Source of the DNA: Lentibacillus daqui
Lineage (GTDB): Bacteria; Bacillota; Bacilli; Bacillales; Amphibacillaceae
Reading direction: 5' to 3'
NCBI RefSeq assembly: GCF_027186265.1
Contig: NZ_CP114176.1
Location: 2,542,001 to 2,606,000, forward strand
DNA: 64,000 nucleotides
The notes under the pieces are model-generated. The model was not told the DNA's origin. It saw only the letters and a program-made list of their open reading frames with translations, and made no database searches. Both the position numbers and the translations under genes were made by a program. Positions 50,938 to 59,546 of this stretch are shown piece by piece; within the stretch, counting starts at the first letter, position 1, and the number at the start of each line of letters is the position of its first letter.

Positions 50938-52426
50938 CTCCAGTTGCTAATGTCATAATTTTTTCCTGGTTTGCTTGTTCTCTGTCTAAAAACCCGGTGA
51001 CTTTCCCTTCATGAACCACCATTACCCGGTCACTGACGCCAATTACTTCCGTTAATTCAGAAGAAATCATGATAATGGCAACTCCATTTCTTGTTAATTC
51101 GCCCATTATGTCATAAATTTCCGTTTTCGCACCAACATCTACTCCTCTGGTCGGTTCATCCATAATAAGCAACGTTGGATGAATACTAAGCCATTTTGCA
51201 ATGACAACCTTTTGCTGGTTTCCGCCACTTAAAGACTTGGCAGGCTGTTCACTACTCGTCGTGCGAATCATCAATCTTTCAATGAGTTGATCCACGAGTT
51301 TCTTTTCATCCTGTTTGGAAATCACACCGGTTTTCGAAATATCTTTCAAATTGGTCAATGCCATATTTTCCTTAATAGAAGCATCAATCACTAATCCCTT
51401 TGTCTTTCTGTCCTCCGTTATAAAGCCGATGCCTGCCTCAATCGCATCCCGCGGGTGCTTAATATGCAATTCTTTACCATTGAGTTTTACACTGCCGCTT
51501 TTCATTTTTCGAAAACCGAAAATGGCCTCCATCATTTCAGACCGCCCGGCACCCATAAGCCCAGCGACCCCGAGGATTTCTCCTTCACGGACTCGAAAGG
51601 AAACGTTTTCAAACCATCCTGGACTGGACAATTCGTGAGCCTCAAATACGACCTCCCCGATTTTCCCCTCTCTGTTTGGGAACCGATCCCCTAATTCACG
51701 CCCTACCATCATTTTTACAATTTCTTGAAAAGACGTGTCTGAAATATTTCTAGTGCCGATCGATTCCCCGTCCCGCAATACTGTTATCCGGTCGCAAATT
51801 TGAAAAATCTCCTCCATACGGTGAGAAATGTAGATGATACTAACCCCTTTTTTCTTAAGTGAATCAATCACTTCAAAGAGACTCTCAATCTCACGCTCCG
51901 TTAGTGCCGCTGTAGGCTCATCCATGACAATCATTTCAGCCTTTGTTGCCAATGCACGAGCAATTTCTACCAATTGCTGCTGTCCGACCGATAGATTACT
52001 AGCGATTTCATTGGGATCAATATTGGTAACTCCCAAATCTTCTAGGCTCTTTTTCGTTCGGTTTTGCATTTCCTTTGTATCCAAAATCCCGAACTTCTTT
52101 GTTAATTCCTTCCCCATGAACATGTTCTGGGCAACGGTTAGATACGGGATGATATTCAACTCCTGATGGATAACACTGATGCCCTTCTGCTCCGCTTCCT
52201 TGGGATTGGCAAAATGGACTTGTTTTCCCTTCATCCTTACAACCCCACTGTCTTTTGGATAGATACCTGTCAGGATTTTGATTAAAGTAGACTTCCCTGC
52301 ACCATTTTCACCCATCAATGCATGGATTTCGCCACTTAACACTGTAAACTGAACATTGTTTAACACCTGATTTCCCGAAAATGATTTACTAATATTTTCC
52401 ATTTCAACAAAAGTGGTACGGGGCAT
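50921..52426 (-). CDS. rbsA: Ribose ABC transporter ATPase (double domain)
   Basis: A 501-aa ATPase with two fused nucleotide-binding domains. First: Walker A GENGAGKST, signature LSVGQQQLVEIARAL, Walker B MIVMDEPTAALTERE. Second: GLMGAGRSEMMEAIFG, signature LSGGNQQKVVIAKWL, LLIMDEPTRGVDVGAK. AAGGGAGTTTGAAAA precedes the ATG. Intact, although the neighbouring rbsD and rbsK are broken. Confidence 0.95.
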   Translation of the reverse strand: MPRTTFVEMENISKSFSGNQVLNNVQFTVLSGEIHALMGENGAGKSTLIKILTGIYPKDSGVVRMKGKQVHFANPKEAEQKGISVIHQELNIIPYLTVAQNMFMGKELTKKFGILDTKEMQNRTKKSLEDLGVTNIDPNEIASNLSVGQQQLVEIARALATKAEMIVMDEPTAALTEREIESLFEVIDSLKKKGVSIIYISHRMEEIFQICDRITVLRDGESIGTRNISDTSFQEIVKMMVGRELGDRFPNREGKIGEVVFEAHELSSPGWFENVSFRVREGEILGVAGLMGAGRSEMMEAIFGFRKMKSGSVKLNGKELHIKHPRDAIEAGIGFITEDRKTKGLVIDASIKENMALTNLKDISKTGVISKQDEKKLVDQLIERLMIRTTSSEQPAKSLSGGNQQKVVIAKWLSIHPTLLIMDEPTRGVDVGAKTEIYDIMGELTRNGVAIIMISSELTEVIGVSDRVMVVHEGKVTGFLDREQANQEKIMTLATGGEYIE

Positions 52427-52490
52427 TTTTCAAACTCCCTTCTTAAAAAATCACGCCTGATTGAAGGATAATATTTGCAAAAGGTGTATT

Positions 52491-52840
52491 TTATCCTGTA
52501 CGAATAACTGCTTTTGCATCTAGTATCTTCTTTTTCAGCAACTCGCGCGAAATGTATGCTTTCGGTATTGCGTCACGACTATCCAGCACTTGTACATGCA
52601 ATGATTGATTTTCTACTTTTATTTCGTCTGCCATAGTCATTTTTTCAATCTCCATATCACCCATCACCGCTTGCAATACAGATAAAAAGTTCGGTTCTCC
52701 TTGTGTAATGGATAAATCTATACACCACGTTCCATCTGGTATGGGTATAGCCCACAATCTGCTATGATAATACTATCCGTGTGGCCCATTTTTGCCAATA
52801 CCGCAGCTATTTCTCTATTTAATATTCCTTTCTTTTTCAT
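52491..52840 (-). pseudogene. rbsD: rbsD (ribose pyranase), frameshifted
   Basis: The N-terminus MKKKGILNREIAAVLAKMGHTDSIIIADCGL is read from 52840; two extra bases (TA in GGGCTATACCC, about 52748) break the frame, and the rest (PIPDGTWCIDLSITQGEPNFLSVLQAVMGDMEI to the stop) continues in another. Removing the TA restores a full 116-aa RbsD, the enzyme that interconverts ribose ring forms. It still lies in its usual operon place. Confidence 0.88.
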
Positions 52841-53081
52841 CAGCATCATCTCTTCTCCCCGCTATAAATCTCTCTAGTTGTATTCGTGTTGGCATCCCGT
52901 TTTGCGCGCCGATTTTTGTTACGGATAAAGCAGCGGCAACCGCTTGATTTGCACCCTTGCCTCCAGGATAGGTAGCAAACGACCTGCCTAAGACAGTTTC
53001 TCCTTGTATTGGCGCCATATCGGCTGTAGTAGTCATATTCATATTTATACTACCTACCACACGTATATTTGGGGTTCTCAT
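52815..53081 (-). pseudogene. rbsK: rbsK (ribokinase) remnant with in-frame internal deletion
   Basis: An 88-aa frame with a good ribosome binding site (AAGGAGGTAAAC). Residues 1-50 are the ribokinase N-terminus (VVGSINMNM, ATYPGGKGANQAVAAA) and residues 51-70 its C-terminus (AALSVTKIGAQNGMPTR). The middle 200 or so residues, including the ATP and catalytic Asp region, are missing without loss of frame. Such a product cannot phosphorylate ribose. Confidence 0.88.
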
Positions 53082-53087
53082 TTTAGT

Positions 53088-54068
53088 TTACCTCCTTGCC
53101 GATTGACGTTCGATCAATGCTGCCTTGAATTCAACCGAACCCATCATTTTCTCTGGTTGATTAATTTGTTCCATCAACATTTCTGCAGCTCTTGCCCCCA
53201 TATCATAAATGGGCTGTGCCATTGTCGTTAATGACGGGGTTGTCGTTTCCCCCAGGGATATGCCGTCGAATGCAATAACGGATAAATCTTCCGGCACTCG
53301 TATTCCCAGCGATTGTGCTGCTTTTAATACGCCAACTCCCATCAAATCGTTAGCTACAAATATACCATCTGTTTGTGGGTTGGCAGTTAACAAATCAATT
53401 GTTGCTGAGTATGCTTCTTCAAATGTATAATTGCCCGACTTGACATGCGTCTTTGTAAACCAGCTTTCCTTCTTGACAACGGCCAAGTAACCCTCCATCC
53501 GTTGCACAGCATTTCGAACATTTTTCGGACCGCTGATATGGGCAATTTTCGTGCAGCCAATAGCTTGTAAGTAATGAACCGCTTCCCGTGCACTATCGTA
53601 ATTATTCACGGTAACAGATGGGAAGCTATCGTTGATTTCCCGATCAACTGCAATAATTGGAAAATTAGCATTGACCACATGTTCGTTTGTCATCGTGCTG
53701 GATACAATAATAATGCCATCTATTGATTTTTGACTTAACGTATTCAAATATGCCAGTTCTTTTTGCAGATCATCATCGGTATTGCATAAAATGAAAGTAT
53801 AGCCGTGTTTTGTTGTGATATCTTCCACTGCCCGGGCTAATTCGGGAAAATATGGATTCATAATATCCGGAACAAATAAAGCAATCATTTTCGACTTACC
53901 TTTAAACAAACTCCTCGCCACATCGTTTGGCCGGTAGTTCAACTTTTCAATTGCCTTTTGAACCCGGTGTTTGGTACACTCATTAACATTTGCCGATTCA
54001 TTTAGCACGCGCGAGACGGTGGCAACTGAAACCCCCGCTAGTGTAGCAACATCCCTTATTGTAGCCAT
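53088..54068 (-). CDS. rbsR: LacI-family ribose operon repressor
   Basis: A 326-aa LacI/GalR regulator. The helix-turn-helix MATIRDVATLAGVSVATVSRVLN starts at residue 1; the hinge and RbsR-like sugar-binding core (ALFVPDIMNPYFPELARAVED, DGIFVANDLMGVGVLKAAQSLG) follow. Start 54068 is the canonical beginning of the domain; upstream in-frame codons are not needed. It probably binds the TGTAACCCGTTACA-like sites just upstream. Confidence 0.92.
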   Translation of the reverse strand: MATIRDVATLAGVSVATVSRVLNESANVNECTKHRVQKAIEKLNYRPNDVARSLFKGKSKMIALFVPDIMNPYFPELARAVEDITTKHGYTFILCNTDDDLQKELAYLNTLSQKSIDGIIIVSSTMTNEHVVNANFPIIAVDREINDSFPSVTVNNYDSAREAVHYLQAIGCTKIAHISGPKNVRNAVQRMEGYLAVVKKESWFTKTHVKSGNYTFEEAYSATIDLLTANPQTDGIFVANDLMGVGVLKAAQSLGIRVPEDLSVIAFDGISLGETTTPSLTTMAQPIYDMGARAAEMLMEQINQPEKMMGSVEFKAALIERQSARR

Positions 54069-54104
54069 GTATCCAACCACTTTCTATTTGAATGATAAAC
54101 GTAG

Positions 54105-54165
54105 TGTAACCCGTTACATAAATAGTAAAAAACAAAACGGGTTAGAAAACATGTAACCCGTTAAC
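54105..54165. promoter_or_regulatory. RbsR operator cluster
   Basis: TGTAAC-CC-GTTACA at 54105-54118, a related TGTAAC-CC-GTTAAC at 54152-54165, and a 9-bp inverted pair AACGGGTTA (54136-54144) / TAACCCGTT (54154-54162). These lie between the promoter and the rbsR start, where a LacI-type repressor would act. Confidence 0.65.
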
Positions 54166-54169
54166 ACAT

Positions 54170-54199
54170 AGAATAAAACGTTTTCATTCCGTTTGTCAA
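54170..54199 (-). promoter_or_regulatory. rbs operon promoter with overlapping cre site
   Basis: Minus strand TTGACA (54194-54199), 18-bp spacer, TATTCT (54170-54175). Between the boxes ATGAAAACGTTTTAT (54173-54187) differs from the catabolite-responsive element consensus at one position, so CcpA repression by glucose is likely. Confidence 0.75.
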
Positions 54200-54207
54200 T
54201 ACTTTTT

Positions 54208-54327
54208 TTATGTATGAGGATGATCATTTATAATTGTCTCTTGGACAATTTCCCTGAAGACATCCTGTTTTAATAACAGTATCTCTGGAACAGCTTCGAT
54301 AACGAGGTCAGCAGTTGAAACGCTTGC
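54208..54327 (-). pseudogene. Remnant of a 3-hydroxyacyl-CoA dehydrogenase-type gene
   Basis: About 40 codons on the minus strand read ASVSTADLVIEAVPEILLLKQDVFREI, which matches the AD-x-VIEAVPE-x4-K-x2-vF block of the NAD-binding domain of 3-hydroxyacyl-CoA dehydrogenases. No start or upstream Rossmann motif is present and a stop follows. A fragment only. Confidence 0.5.
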
Positions 54328-54566
54328 AATACTAGTTGGTGTTATTTACCCTTTATATTTGCATGTCGTTCTTTGAGATCGTTCAGATGATATAACCAAA
54401 ACAAAGGACTGTTTTTTATACCTACGGGCGATGCTTATTTCTTACTAAATAATTACAACCCGTCAAAAGAGGAAGACAGCTTAAGAAAGTAATCCCTCAT
54501 AAACCGGCTGTGGGATTGTTTATTGTGGGTATTATCGGAAACGATAAACATTCTGGTTCATCACCA

Positions 54567-54817
54567 TTACGACTCCCCAATCATCTTATTAATATTGTCC
54601 TGGTTATCATCGATCCACTTTTGGGCAACTTCTTTTGCATCCGCCCCATCATAAATTTTGTTGGTTAGGGGTACAGTGCTTGTCCAAGCGAATACACCAA
54701 ATTTAATCATCCCTTCATCCTTACCATCGTCTTTTGCTTCGATATCTGTTGAATACAGGTAGCGATTAATAATAACAGTAAGACAATGATAAAGCTGCCT
54801 ATGATTTTTCTTTTCAC
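54567..54817 (-). pseudogene. Remnant of a glycine betaine-binding lipoprotein (OpuAC/ProX-like)
   Basis: A lipoprotein signal (VKRKIIGSFIIVLLLLLIATC) is followed, after a frameshift, by GMIKFGVFAWTSTVPLTNKI, which resembles the first strand of a betaine-binding domain, and then directly by the family's C-terminal end (ADAKEVAQKWIDDNQDNINKMIGES). Most of the protein is deleted. GTG 54817 has AAGG upstream. Confidence 0.65.
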
Positions 54818-55128
54818 AATGATCATCCTTCCAGAATAATTGTAACTTTCGCTGTCCGAAAACCACAGAAAAAACACGAGAATATGTTTTTCTTTTTTAG
54901 GCAATGATTCCATCTCACTTGGAGCTGTATCTTTTGTGATAGTTAATTTTTGAAGGAAGAAAAATACAGTTTTAGTGGATAGCGGAAACAGTTGATGAGA
55001 ATGGGTGCCGGGGAGGTAAAACATTTGGTTAGACGTAAAACGTATTCTAAACTTGGCTAAGGTGTCTGACCCCAAACTCGTAAGGCTGGAAACTTGGAAT
55101 AATTTCATATATAATGGATATAGATAAA

Positions 55129-55155
55129 GGGAGAAGCGCTATCAACACTTCTCCC
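55129..55155. terminator. Hairpin downstream of the 46-aa peptide gene
   Basis: GGGAGAAG and CTTCTCCC, perfect 8-bp stem, 11-base loop; the minus strand continues TTTATCTATA. It would end the minus-strand peptide transcript. Confidence 0.6.
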
Positions 55156-55202
55156 TGCAACTACTACCCTCCGGGGGGGTGGTTGTCAACAATTATTTAC
55201 AT

Positions 55203-55343
55203 TTATTGAAAACCACCCTTTTTCTTTCGACGGAGCAGGGTGGTTTTCTCCTTTTCAAGAAAAGCCTTCTTAAAGAAGTGCGTACTGATTGCACGAACAA
55301 TTCCTTTTAGAACTTCTCTGAAAAAGTCGAAAAACGTTTCCAT
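55203..55343 (-). CDS. 46-aa amphipathic cationic peptide, possible type I toxin
   Basis: METFFDFFREVLKGIVRAIS begins the peptide; residues 1-28 would form an amphipathic helix and the tail (LLRRKKKGGFQ) is strongly basic. GGAAAGGAGGTGATAATC before the ATG is one of the best ribosome binding sites in the window. The last 14 codons are built on a 12-bp inverted repeat (55208-55219/55237-55248), so the coding end also forms a hairpin. I do not recognise the family. Size, hairpin and possible antisense RNA resemble type I toxin genes, but the peptide is amphipathic rather than a clear membrane helix. Confidence 0.6.
   Translation of the reverse strand: METFFDFFREVLKGIVRAISTHFFKKAFLEKEKTTLLRRKKKGGFQ
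55208..55248 (+). terminator. Hairpin inside the peptide gene, possible antisense-RNA terminator
   Basis: GAAAACCACCCT and AGGGTGGTTTTC pair perfectly (12 bp). On the plus strand the stem ends in GGTTTTCTCCTTTTC, so it could terminate an RNA starting near 55121 from a plus-strand TGGAAA-N17-TATAAT promoter (about 55087-55115). Confidence 0.5.
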
Positions 55344-55571
55344 GATTATCACCTCCTTTCCGATCGATAATGATCAGGAAAGAAGTGCGACAACCAACCA
55401 CCCTTACCATATACAGTTGCTACTTTATTTTATCACACATTAACATGGTATCATTTAATCATTTTTCGACAAAACATGACATAGTTCAGAAAGCGACAGG
55501 CGCCCTACAACATTAAATGCCTTTTTGGGGATCATATAAGAAAAACCGGGCAAACGCCGCCAGGTCCTTTT

Positions 55572-55806
55572 CTATCCACCAAGACTAGAGAAAATCTGTA
55601 ATTTATATTCCTGTCCATGTATGCCTTTATAATACACTGGATACATTTCTCCCCCACATTGTTCACAGGTGAATCTCGGTGGTGTAGTCTCCTCCATCCA
55701 TTAAGTCATAAGGAATTTCCTCCTCATCATGACACGTCAAACAATGATAATTGACAAACGTCTTCTTGGGACGCAGATGGTCGCTTCCTTTTTGCCGTTG
55801 AATCAT
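55572..55806 (-). pseudogene. Zinc-ribbon-type small protein, frameshifted
   Basis: Two frames together encode KKTFVNYHCLTCHDEEEIPYDLMDGGD and then PPRFTCEQCGGEMYPVYYKG, giving two CxxC pairs of a zinc ribbon. The frame breaks near GGAGACTACACC (about 55690), so the first half stops at 55663 and the second half runs to 55572. The N-terminal codons are shared with the inverted aldo/keto reductase fragment and are probably not original. Confidence 0.6.
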
Positions 55807-55984
55807 GGTCTCCACTTGGCAGAGCGAAGTATTTGTATGATCCGGTACTGATGCAGATCGGCGAGAAATATAAAAAATTAACCGTTTCATATACCTCTTC
55901 AGCATGCACTTTGTATACGCCCAATCCCAATTGTGGGATCTTTATGCTATTATTTACTTGTTTTTTCGTTTGCATATCCATCAT
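55794..55984. pseudogene. Aldo/keto reductase remnant with an inverted internal segment
   Basis: The minus strand from 55984 to about 55880 encodes the N-terminus MMDMQTKKQVNNSIKIPQL...YKVHAEEVYETV, nearly the same as the intact reductase at 47588-48412. Immediately beyond, on the plus strand from 55794 to about 55879, lies AVESWSPLGRAKYLYDPVLMQIGEKYKK, an internal segment of the same protein, now in opposite orientation. The central part between them is lost. Confidence 0.85.
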
Positions 55985-56005
55985 GGTTCCCTCCCTATTT
56001 TCCAG

Positions 56006-56137
56006 TTATCGTATCAATGACCAACTTCCACTGCACTCGACCGTTTCTTTATTGGTAAATCCCTTCTTAAATGCCAAATGAATCATTTTCTGTGTCTTTT
56101 TGCTAATCGCTTTTGATAAATCGTTTGGTTTATACAC
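56006..56137 (-). pseudogene. Spo0E-like phosphatase gene with altered end
   Basis: GTG start with GCGGAGGATTAAAATA upstream. The first 35 codons (SKKTQKMIHLAFKKGFTNKETVECS) match the Spo0E family, small aspartyl-phosphate phosphatases that delay sporulation. The catalytic SQELD-type motif should follow; here the frame gives SGSWSLIR and stops. A shifted frame continues LVIDTITGK, like the usual end. Probably inactivated by a small indel. Confidence 0.65.
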
Positions 56138-56350
56138 TATTTTAATCCTCCGCTAATTTATGAATCCTTGTTCAGTATGCGGGATACACGATTTAAAGTA
56201 AGCACCTTTCATAAGGTTGATAAAAGCAGACAAATGAAGCTAGAACTATTATGATAAAATATTACAATTTGATTACAGTTATGTCTTATCTATTCAATAT
56301 ATCTGAAATTTTGCTACAATTAATATATATTCATATCGGAGGTGTCCACG

Positions 56351-56503
56351 ATGAATCCTGTCATATCATATATTAAGCTGACCCAAGAGTTCAAACACAA
56401 ATTAGGGAGAGACTTAACAAAAAAGGAAAGTGATTTCATAAAGTGGATGGTACATCAAGAACTGGAAAAACAAAGGAAATCCGGGGAAAAATACCCTTCG
56501 TAG
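56351..56503 (+). CDS. 50-aa hypothetical protein
   Basis: Soluble, charged peptide: NPVISYIKLTQEFKHKLGRD, then LTKKESDFIKWMVHQELEKQ. CGGAGGTGTCCACG precedes the ATG. Similar short helical proteins occur in Gram-positive mobile elements, but I cannot name the family. No other gene is evident in 56504-56765. Confidence 0.6.
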   Translation: MNPVISYIKLTQEFKHKLGRDLTKKESDFIKWMVHQELEKQRKSGEKYPS

Positions 56504-56765
56504 TCGAATACTGCAAAAATAAAGCAATGATAGGAATGCATCTGCCCCTTTATCAAACTTTTATGACAGGAAGGGATAAAAGGATTGACTCTATGATAGA
56601 TTGTTACATGAAAACTATACTCCCCTTACAATACAATCGTCACAAATGCCTCATTACATAGCGCTGTCTGTGGATCCAAATATTTTGGACAGATTTTTTA
56701 ATTCTTTGGCGTCATTCTGTCACGCCTCTGTTTCCCGACAGGATTCCCTCATTGCTAAGAAATTT

Positions 56766-57320
56766 TCACTCCTTAAACCCAATGCTATTAATCAACTGGG
56801 CAATTCGTTTTGGCGACTCATCCATGCCGTTTGCAACCCATTGTTTTATAACATAAATGCTCCCGCTGATGAGAAAGGTTATCGCATATTCGGAAATATC
56901 TGCATCTACATCATCGTTGTTAACCAAACTTTGAATCAGAAAGGACCGAGCAACGTCCATCACTCGTTGTTCAAAGGAATGAGCGGTATGTTCATTGAGA
57001 AGTGTTTGGATTATTTCATATTTGGAGACAAGATATTCTAGGAGTTTTTCGGTCATCTGTAGTGCTTCTTGTTCCAGCTCGAAATTATATTGATTTAAAT
57101 AAGCGTTAAGATCCGTGATGATTTCTTCTTCTATTTGCTCGAGCAAGTCAAATTGATCTTTGTAGTGCGTGTAAAAGGTAGAACGGTTAATATCAGCCTG
57201 TTCGCAGATTTCTTTAACGGTGATTGCGGAAATTGGTTTGCTCTTCAAAATAGCAATTAAACTATCCTTTAAGACTTGTCGGGTATATTTCTTTCGTCGA
57301 TCGAGTTTTTTGTTCATCAA
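56766..57320 (-). CDS. TetR-family transcriptional regulator
   Basis: A 184-aa repressor. The helix-turn-helix (SAITVKEICEQADINRSTFYTHYKDQFDLLEQI) lies near residues 32-65; the C-terminal helical domain would bind an unknown inducer. It diverges from the MMPL transporter gene, with an ATAATATTAT palindrome and a promoter-like TTGTAA-N18-TATAAT between them, so it most likely represses that operon. Confidence 0.9.
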   Translation of the reverse strand: MMNKKLDRRKKYTRQVLKDSLIAILKSKPISAITVKEICEQADINRSTFYTHYKDQFDLLEQIEEEIITDLNAYLNQYNFELEQEALQMTEKLLEYLVSKYEIIQTLLNEHTAHSFEQRVMDVARSFLIQSLVNNDDVDADISEYAITFLISGSIYVIKQWVANGMDESPKRIAQLINSIGFKE

Positions 57321-57394
57321 ATTGTCACACTTTCTTTTTACTTTTTGCCAACATAATTACGGCATGTGTTGGCTTTTATACTTAAATTACAAAA

Positions 57395-57430
57395 CTGTTT
57401 GTTGTAAATCCAACACGGTGTCGTATATAA
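57395..57430 (+). promoter_or_regulatory. Promoter and possible TetR operator of the MMPL operon
   Basis: TTGTAA, 18-bp spacer, TATAAT; the -10 box overlaps the palindrome ATAATATTAT. GTGTTGG near 57366 and CCAACAC near 57412 also form an inverted pair spanning the -35 region. Confidence 0.5.
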
Positions 57431-57487
57431 TATTATCGTATTTGAACAAATGAAGCAATAAAGTGAAAGGATGAACATAAGACCACA

Positions 57488-59542
57488 ATGACAGAACGTA
57501 TTATAAAGCATAAAAAATCGATTGTCATCACCTTTATGGTTTTGACGATTGTCAGTGTGGTGGTGCAGTTTGGCGTCCCGGTCAATCATGATATGGTCGA
57601 CTATCTACCGGATGATGCACCATCCATGAAGTCTATGGATGTGATGGATAAGGAATTCGACGATGACGTGGCCAATACACGGGTTATGATAAAAGACGTC
57701 AGCATCCAAGAGGCCCTGGCATACAAGGAAAAATTGGAAGCCATTGATGGTGTTTCCGGCGTCATGTGGCTTGATGATGTGATCGACATCAAGACACCAA
57801 TTGAAATGGCCGATACGGATACCGTTACATCGTACTATAAAGATGGCGATGCACTGTTCTCCTTTGAAATTGAAGATGGAAAAGAAGTGGAGGCAACAGA
57901 TGCCGTCTATGATTTAATCGGCAAGAGCAACGCGATGTCGGGGGATGCACCGGATACAGCACTCTCGCAGAAGATGACGGGCGAAGAAGCGATGAATGCC
58001 GCATTAATTCTCATTCCCATTGTGATTTTGATTCTGCTGCTATCAACAACATCATGGATGGAACCGATCTTTTTCCTGACAGCCATAGGAGTCTCCGTTC
58101 TAATAAACATGGGGACGAACATTTTTATTGGGGAGATTTCCTTTGTGACACAGGCTGTCGCACCAATTCTGCAATTGGCCGTATCCCTTGACTATGCCAT
58201 CTTCCTGCTCCATAGCTTTACCGATTATCGGCAGACGGCTAAAACTCCGGAAGAAGCGATGAAACTGGCAATGAAGCGGTCATTCCCAGCCGTCGCAGCG
58301 AGTGCATCGACTACTGTTTTCGGGTTTATGGCGCTGATGTTTATGAAGTTTGGGCTTGGTGCGGATTTAGGCCTGAACCTGCTGAAAGGAATCATACTAA
58401 GCTTCATCAGTGTAATGATTTTCCTCCCGGCACTCACGTTGATCTTGTACAAATGGATTGATAAAACGCAGCATCGACCGTTCCTGCCCAGCAAATATAA
58501 TATTGGGAAATATATTATGAAGCTGCGTATTCCGGTCTTATTGATTGTGGCAATTCTTATTGTACCAGCCTTTTTGGCGCAAAGTCATACGAACTTTCTT
58601 TATGGAACCGGAGAGCATCCGCATGATACAAGGGCCGGTCAAGATGCTAAGAAAATAGAAGATGTATTTGGTAAATTTACACCAATGGTTCTATTAGTTC
58701 CAAAAGGAGATCTGGCACGAGAAGAAGAAATGGTGCAGGATCTTGATGAACTGGATGACGTGAAAAGTACAGTTTCCTATGTCAATACCGTTGGTGCAGG
58801 CATACCACCAGAGTATCTCGATGAGTCGGAAACCGAACCATTCTTTTCGAAACATTTCAGCCGGATTACCTTAAATACCACAACGGATACGGAGGGTGAC
58901 GAGGCATTTGCCCTTGTCGATAAGGTTAAAGAAATTGCCGCTGATTATTATGGTAATAAATACCATGCTCTGGGAGAGAGCGTTACCCTATACGATATGA
59001 AGGATATTGTGGAAAAGGATAATACATTGGTCAACTTACTGACGGTGATTACAATCGCTATTGTTTTGCTTATTACATTTCGGTCCATTTCCTTCCCAGT
59101 TATCCTATTACTAACGATCGAGACGTCAGTATGGATTAATTTGTCATTTCCATACTTTAGCGATTCACCGCTTGTTTTTATCGGGTATTTGATTATCAGT
59201 ACGGTTCAACTGGCGGCAACGGTTGATTACGGGATCCTATTCACCGAAAACTATACGCTGCTCCGTAAAAAAATGAGTGCTATCGATGCCGTAAAGAAGA
59301 CCATTAATGAGAAGATTTTCTCCATTGGAGTGTCCGCATCTATCCTGTCCAGTGTCGGATTTATTTTGTGGGCAACGTCATCCGATCCAATTGTCTCATC
59401 GATTGGTCTGTTGCTCGGACGTGGTGCATTATTGGCGTTTCTACTTGTTGTGTTGTTACTGCCAGCACTGTTGCTCGTATTTGACCGCGTGATTGAAAAA
59501 ACAACCTGGAAACCAAATTTTTACAAAAGGAAAGAAGAGTGA
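57488..59542 (+). CDS. MMPL/RND-family transporter
   Basis: Membrane transporter of 684 aa with two repeats, each one helix, a large extracytoplasmic loop and a block of five helices (VSLDYAIFLLHSFTDYRQT in repeat one; ATVDYGILFTENYTLLRKK in repeat two, both with the proton-relay-type D-Y pair). Related to MmpL and YdfJ exporters of lipids or drugs. Ribosome binding site weak (AAAGGATG, about 15 bp). Followed after 4 bp by a secreted protein gene. Confidence 0.88.
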   Translation: MTERIIKHKKSIVITFMVLTIVSVVVQFGVPVNHDMVDYLPDDAPSMKSMDVMDKEFDDDVANTRVMIKDVSIQEALAYKEKLEAIDGVSGVMWLDDVIDIKTPIEMADTDTVTSYYKDGDALFSFEIEDGKEVEATDAVYDLIGKSNAMSGDAPDTALSQKMTGEEAMNAALILIPIVILILLLSTTSWMEPIFFLTAIGVSVLINMGTNIFIGEISFVTQAVAPILQLAVSLDYAIFLLHSFTDYRQTAKTPEEAMKLAMKRSFPAVAASASTTVFGFMALMFMKFGLGADLGLNLLKGIILSFISVMIFLPALTLILYKWIDKTQHRPFLPSKYNIGKYIMKLRIPVLLIVAILIVPAFLAQSHTNFLYGTGEHPHDTRAGQDAKKIEDVFGKFTPMVLLVPKGDLAREEEMVQDLDELDDVKSTVSYVNTVGAGIPPEYLDESETEPFFSKHFSRITLNTTTDTEGDEAFALVDKVKEIAADYYGNKYHALGESVTLYDMKDIVEKDNTLVNLLTVITIAIVLLITFRSISFPVILLLTIETSVWINLSFPYFSDSPLVFIGYLIISTVQLAATVDYGILFTENYTLLRKKMSAIDAVKKTINEKIFSIGVSASILSSVGFILWATSSDPIVSSIGLLLGRGALLAFLLVVLLLPALLLVFDRVIEKTTWKPNFYKRKEE

Positions 59543-59546
59543 TTCG

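Noticed and set aside
56443..57041. Plus-strand frames near the TetR gene
   Set aside because: They run antisense to the clear TetR gene or lack start signals.
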